Positions 62,105 to 64,000 of a stretch of 64,000 nucleotides of DNA are shown here, piece after piece. The position numbers and the translations under genes were made by a program. Location of the stretch: the NCBI RefSeq assembly GCF_900156025.1, contig NZ_FTMO01000014.1, forward strand, positions 1 through 64,000, in the 5' to 3' direction. The notes beneath the pieces are model-generated. The model searched no databases. It was not told the origin of the DNA and worked only from the letters and a program-made list of their open reading frames with translations. This stretch comes from Allobosea sp. TND4EK4 (lineage in GTDB: Bacteria; Pseudomonadota; Alphaproteobacteria; Rhizobiales; Beijerinckiaceae). Each line of letters starts with the position of its first letter. Positions within the stretch are counted from its first letter, which is position 1.

Positions 62105-62289
62105 GCAAGTCCCCCGGCCCATTTCGCGTCAATGACGGCTACCGCCCGTCCGAGCAGAAGGGATACCAGCCCACCACCACGTCGCCGTCGGGCGTCTCGA
62201 ACCCGCAAGGCGGCTATGTTCCGACCGGAAGCGGCGCACCGCAGCCCCCCACCACCGGCAGCGGGGTCAAGCCGCCGCCGCCCAAGTAG
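62101..62289 (+). CDS. Small GYxP-repeat protein paired with DUF6338
   Basis: The protein has 62 residues from an ATG overlapping the DUF6338-like stop. It is disordered and rich in Pro, Gly, Ser and Thr, with three GYxP repeats (NDGYRP, QKGYQP, GGYVP) and a PPPP end. There is no signal peptide. Small GYQP-repeat proteins of this look occur next to DUF6338-type membrane proteins in mobile regions, as far as I recall. It could be a scaffold, a decoy or a flexible ligand of the membrane protein. Confidence 0.6.
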   Translation: MSKSPGPFRVNDGYRPSEQKGYQPTTTSPSGVSNPQGGYVPTGSGAPQPPTTGSGVKPPPPK

Positions 62290-62583
62290 GCGCTCCACTT
62301 CTCACGGGCCGGGTACGGAAATGGGCATCGAAATTCGCGCGACGAAGCCATTTCGGAGTGAACGGGAATAGAACAAAACGGATGCCGGCGGACCCGCCCC
62401 GAGGGGAGCAAACCTCCCATCGGATCCCCGATCCGAAGTCGACGAGAACAGATCGCGGCCTTATTTCAGGCGCTTAGGGTCTTTTCGGGCACGGGCGTGG
62501 TGCAGGAAATGGGATAGGATATGGCGCCACAGCGGATCCGACCTCCGCGAGCCTGCCCTACCCGGGGGTATCCGGCAAGCCGA
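62290..62583. other. Region between convergent cargo genes
   Basis: This 294-bp gap separates the small GYxP gene and the kinase stop. No independent gene is supported. In the kinase frame, the codons after its stop stay open for 40 residues to a TAA at 62461-62463 and end with a basic helix-like segment (LWRHILSHFLHHARARKD), so a lost or read-through C-terminus is possible. No clear T-tailed terminator was found. Confidence 0.4.
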
Positions 62584-63675
62584 TCAGGCGAATACGTCCG
62601 AGGCCGGCGTTCTCGGCCTGCGAACCTGGCGTCTGGGTGCGGACCCCGCCAAGGTCGTCTCGGCCAACACCCGCCCCAGCCAACGCCTGGCCTCACGCTC
62701 GGTGTCGAACTGGCCGCAGCGGTCGGTGACGCGACGCGAGCCCGACCTGAACTCCACCCCGGGCCTGCGTCCCGGGACGTAGCGAACGGTCTCGGCGCGC
62801 CCGTCCCGATCGCAAGCCCATTCGTCGGCGGACAAGCGAAGCCAGCGCCGTTCGGGACGGAGCCTCTCCAGCGCCTGCCTGAAGGCCACCGCGCCGGGAT
62901 ACCTATCGGCGGGATCGCGGGCACAGGCCTTGTTGATCACGCGACGCAGCCCGCCGGGAACCCAATCGGCGTATCCGATCCTCGCCGGCAAGACGCCGTC
63001 GGCGACCGCCCTGCGCCAGGCAATGGGGTCGGCGAGCAACCTCTCCCATTCGTCGCTCATGTTGTTGGCCGCCCGCAGAAGCGTCAGCCCCGCGGCGAAT
63101 ACGTCGCTCGCCGGCGAGAACTCGCCATCGTTGGCGGCCTCCGGCGAGGCGTGGGGACGATAGAACTCGTCCGTGACGCGGATGCCGCTGCCCGGATGGA
63201 TCACTGTGCCGAAGTCGGACAGCTTGGCGCCGCGGGGCGCCAGCATGATGTTGCCGGGCTTGACGTCGCGATGGACGATGCCGCGGGCGTGCGCGTGCTC
63301 CAGGGCATAGAGGACCGACTTCACGTAGGCGATCGCATCCAGGACCGGGACGAACTCGCGTTGCAGCCGATCGCCGAGCGAGCCTCCCTCGACGAACTCC
63401 ATCTCGATGAGCACCGAGCCGTCGAAGACGTCCGCGGAGCGGATCTCGACGACGTGGTCGTGGCCGCAGAGGCTATGCGCCTGGGCCTCGACGACGGCCC
63501 GTTGCGTGGCGGGGTCCTTCACCACGACCACCTTCAGGGCCGAGTAGCGCGCCATCGGCACGTTCTCCACCAGATGGACCTCACCGAAGCGGCCGCGCCC
63601 GAGGAAGCGCTCGACGCGATACTTGTTGAGGATGGTCTCGCCGGGTCGGAGGAGCGTCGGGACGAGATCAGCCAT
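62584..63675 (-). CDS. Hanks-type Ser/Thr protein kinase in the integrated element
   Basis: The protein has 363 residues from the ATG at 63675. The glycine loop GRGRFGEVHLV, Lys48 (ALKVVVV), Glu63, HRD motif (GIVHRDVKPGNIM, 135-137), DFG (154-156) and an SPEA activation segment are all intact, so it should be active. After the kinase domain (about 19-285) a short C-terminal domain with WLRLSADEWACDRDG and a basic tail follows. No transmembrane segment. The upstream gene overlaps it by 8 bp, so they work together. Kinases in islands often take part in phage defence or abortive infection; that is inference here. Confidence 0.85.
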   Translation of the reverse strand: MADLVPTLLRPGETILNKYRVERFLGRGRFGEVHLVENVPMARYSALKVVVVKDPATQRAVVEAQAHSLCGHDHVVEIRSADVFDGSVLIEMEFVEGGSLGDRLQREFVPVLDAIAYVKSVLYALEHAHARGIVHRDVKPGNIMLAPRGAKLSDFGTVIHPGSGIRVTDEFYRPHASPEAANDGEFSPASDVFAAGLTLLRAANNMSDEWERLLADPIAWRRAVADGVLPARIGYADWVPGGLRRVINKACARDPADRYPGAVAFRQALERLRPERRWLRLSADEWACDRDGRAETVRYVPGRRPGVEFRSGSRRVTDRCGQFDTEREARRWLGRVLAETTLAGSAPRRQVRRPRTPASDVFA

Positions 63676-64000
63676 CGAGGGCCATCCAGGCGGCCAACGC
63701 CGCGAGCTTTCCGTCGCGACCCCACTTGGGCGGCGGGTTCGAGATCCGGGCATCGCACGCGTCCAGCTTGTCGCCGGCGAACCCGAGCGCCCGCTTGGAG
63801 AAGGACTGCGTGACGAACTCCCGGATCGGCGTCCCACGTTCATGCGCGATCAGGTTCAGGATGCCGAACGGATAGCAGAGATAGGCGACCTGGTCGGCGC
63901 CGTTCGCATCCAGGGAGACGCGATAGGCGAGCAGGTCCGGCTTGGTGTGGTCGATGACCTCCCCGAAGGTCTGCTTGAAGAAATGCGCTAGCCCGGTCCG
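63668..64000 (-). CDS. Partial gene upstream of the kinase (possible RNase H-fold protein)
   Basis: The frame is open from the window edge and gives the last 110 residues, ending with a TGA that overlaps the kinase ATG (ATGGCTGA). The strand order, with DLLAYRVSLD, then a helix (FGILNLIAHERG), a strand (PIREFVTQSFSKRALG) and a C-terminal helix (GRDGKLAALAAWMAL), is reminiscent of RuvC/RNase H-fold proteins. The resemblance is weak and the N-terminal half is missing, so no function is assigned. Coupling with the kinase indicates a shared task. Confidence 0.5.
   Translation of the reverse strand, partial: RTGLAHFFKQTFGEVIDHTKPDLLAYRVSLDANGADQVAYLCYPFGILNLIAHERGTPIREFVTQSFSKRALGFAGDKLDACDARISNPPPKWGRDGKLAALAAWMALDG

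Larger units (their letters stand above)
59587..64000 (+). mobile_element. Integrative element inserted in comM (left part)
   Basis: The element starts where comM identity ends (about 59587) and continues past the window edge. Visible cargo is a large serine recombinase, a DUF6338-like membrane protein with a small GYxP-repeat partner, a Hanks-type kinase and a partial upstream gene. No phage structural genes are seen in this part. Cargo of this kind, unrelated to housekeeping, fits a genomic island or defence island. The right end and attR are not in the window. Confidence 0.8.

Noticed and set aside
62521-63813. Plus-strand open frame opposite the kinase (430 codons)
   Set aside because: No domain, and the minus strand carries a complete kinase with all catalytic motifs.
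1-64000. CRISPR arrays, rRNA genes, prophage structural genes
   Set aside because: None seen on reading; no regularly spaced repeats, rRNA motifs or capsid/tail genes were found.

Overview
The window is about 64 kb of GC-rich DNA with dense, often overlapping genes, typical of an alphaproteobacterium of the order Hyphomicrobiales. The HWE and HisKA_2 sensor kinases, the NnrR/NirK/pseudoazurin set and the DUF2249 proteins fit a Bosea- or Methylobacterium-like soil organism. The genus is an inference; the order is fairly safe. No rRNA genes or CRISPR arrays were seen, and one tRNA-Ser(GGA) is present.

Layout. (1) 1-8.7 kb: the tail of a chemotaxis receptor, a CobW-type metallochaperone next to a metal-dependent amidohydrolase, an IS remnant, and a signalling block (HisKA_2 kinase, GAF-PAS-GGDEF-EAL protein, HWE kinase, single-domain response regulator). 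(2) 8.8-13.4 kb: zinc alcohol dehydrogenase, manganese catalase with a coupled small phasin-like gene, and a LysR/aldo-keto reductase pair. (3) 13.6-21.6 kb: a nitrite-reduction/NO locus with a 51-aa membrane peptide, DUF2249, a polytopic heme-copper-oxidase-like protein, a tandem DUF2249, a DUF59 protein, nirK, nirV, a broken norE-like gene, nnrR, nnrS and pseudoazurin. (4) 22-25 kb: a DevBCA-type ABC exporter. (5) 25.5-34.4 kb: a TDT-family channel, a small unknown protein, cydABXDC and an FNR-like regulator. (6) 34.5-40.9 kb: a periplasmic sulfur module (Tat-exported SQR-like flavoprotein, DUF5368, rhodanese, DsrE), a DsbA/L,D-transpeptidase pair and a two-component system. (7) 41-57.3 kb: catabolic and transport genes with their LysR and AraC regulators. 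(8) 57.5-58.9 kb: tRNA-Ser, a small membrane protein and msrA. (9) 58.9-64 kb: comM cut after about 216 codons by a mobile element that starts with a large serine recombinase. The element carries a DUF6338 membrane protein, a small GYxP-repeat protein, a Hanks-type kinase and a partial gene that runs off the window.

How it fits together. Four perfect TTGCG-N4-CGCAA palindromes (13824, 21644, 25531, 27086) and one looser TTG-N8-CAA site (16421) lie upstream of the DUF2249, pseudoazurin, TDT, cydA and nirK genes. They suggest one NO/low-oxygen regulon, probably NnrR's, that joins nitrite reduction to an NO-tolerant bd oxidase. No NO reductase is present and the only nor-like gene is broken. A CTTAAG-N5-CTTAAG direct repeat sits between the two-component operon and the divergent dsbA/transpeptidase operon, and suggests that regulator controls both. 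The least explained parts are the comM-integrated element, the DUF2249/DUF59 module before nirK, and the periplasmic sulfur module attached to cyd.
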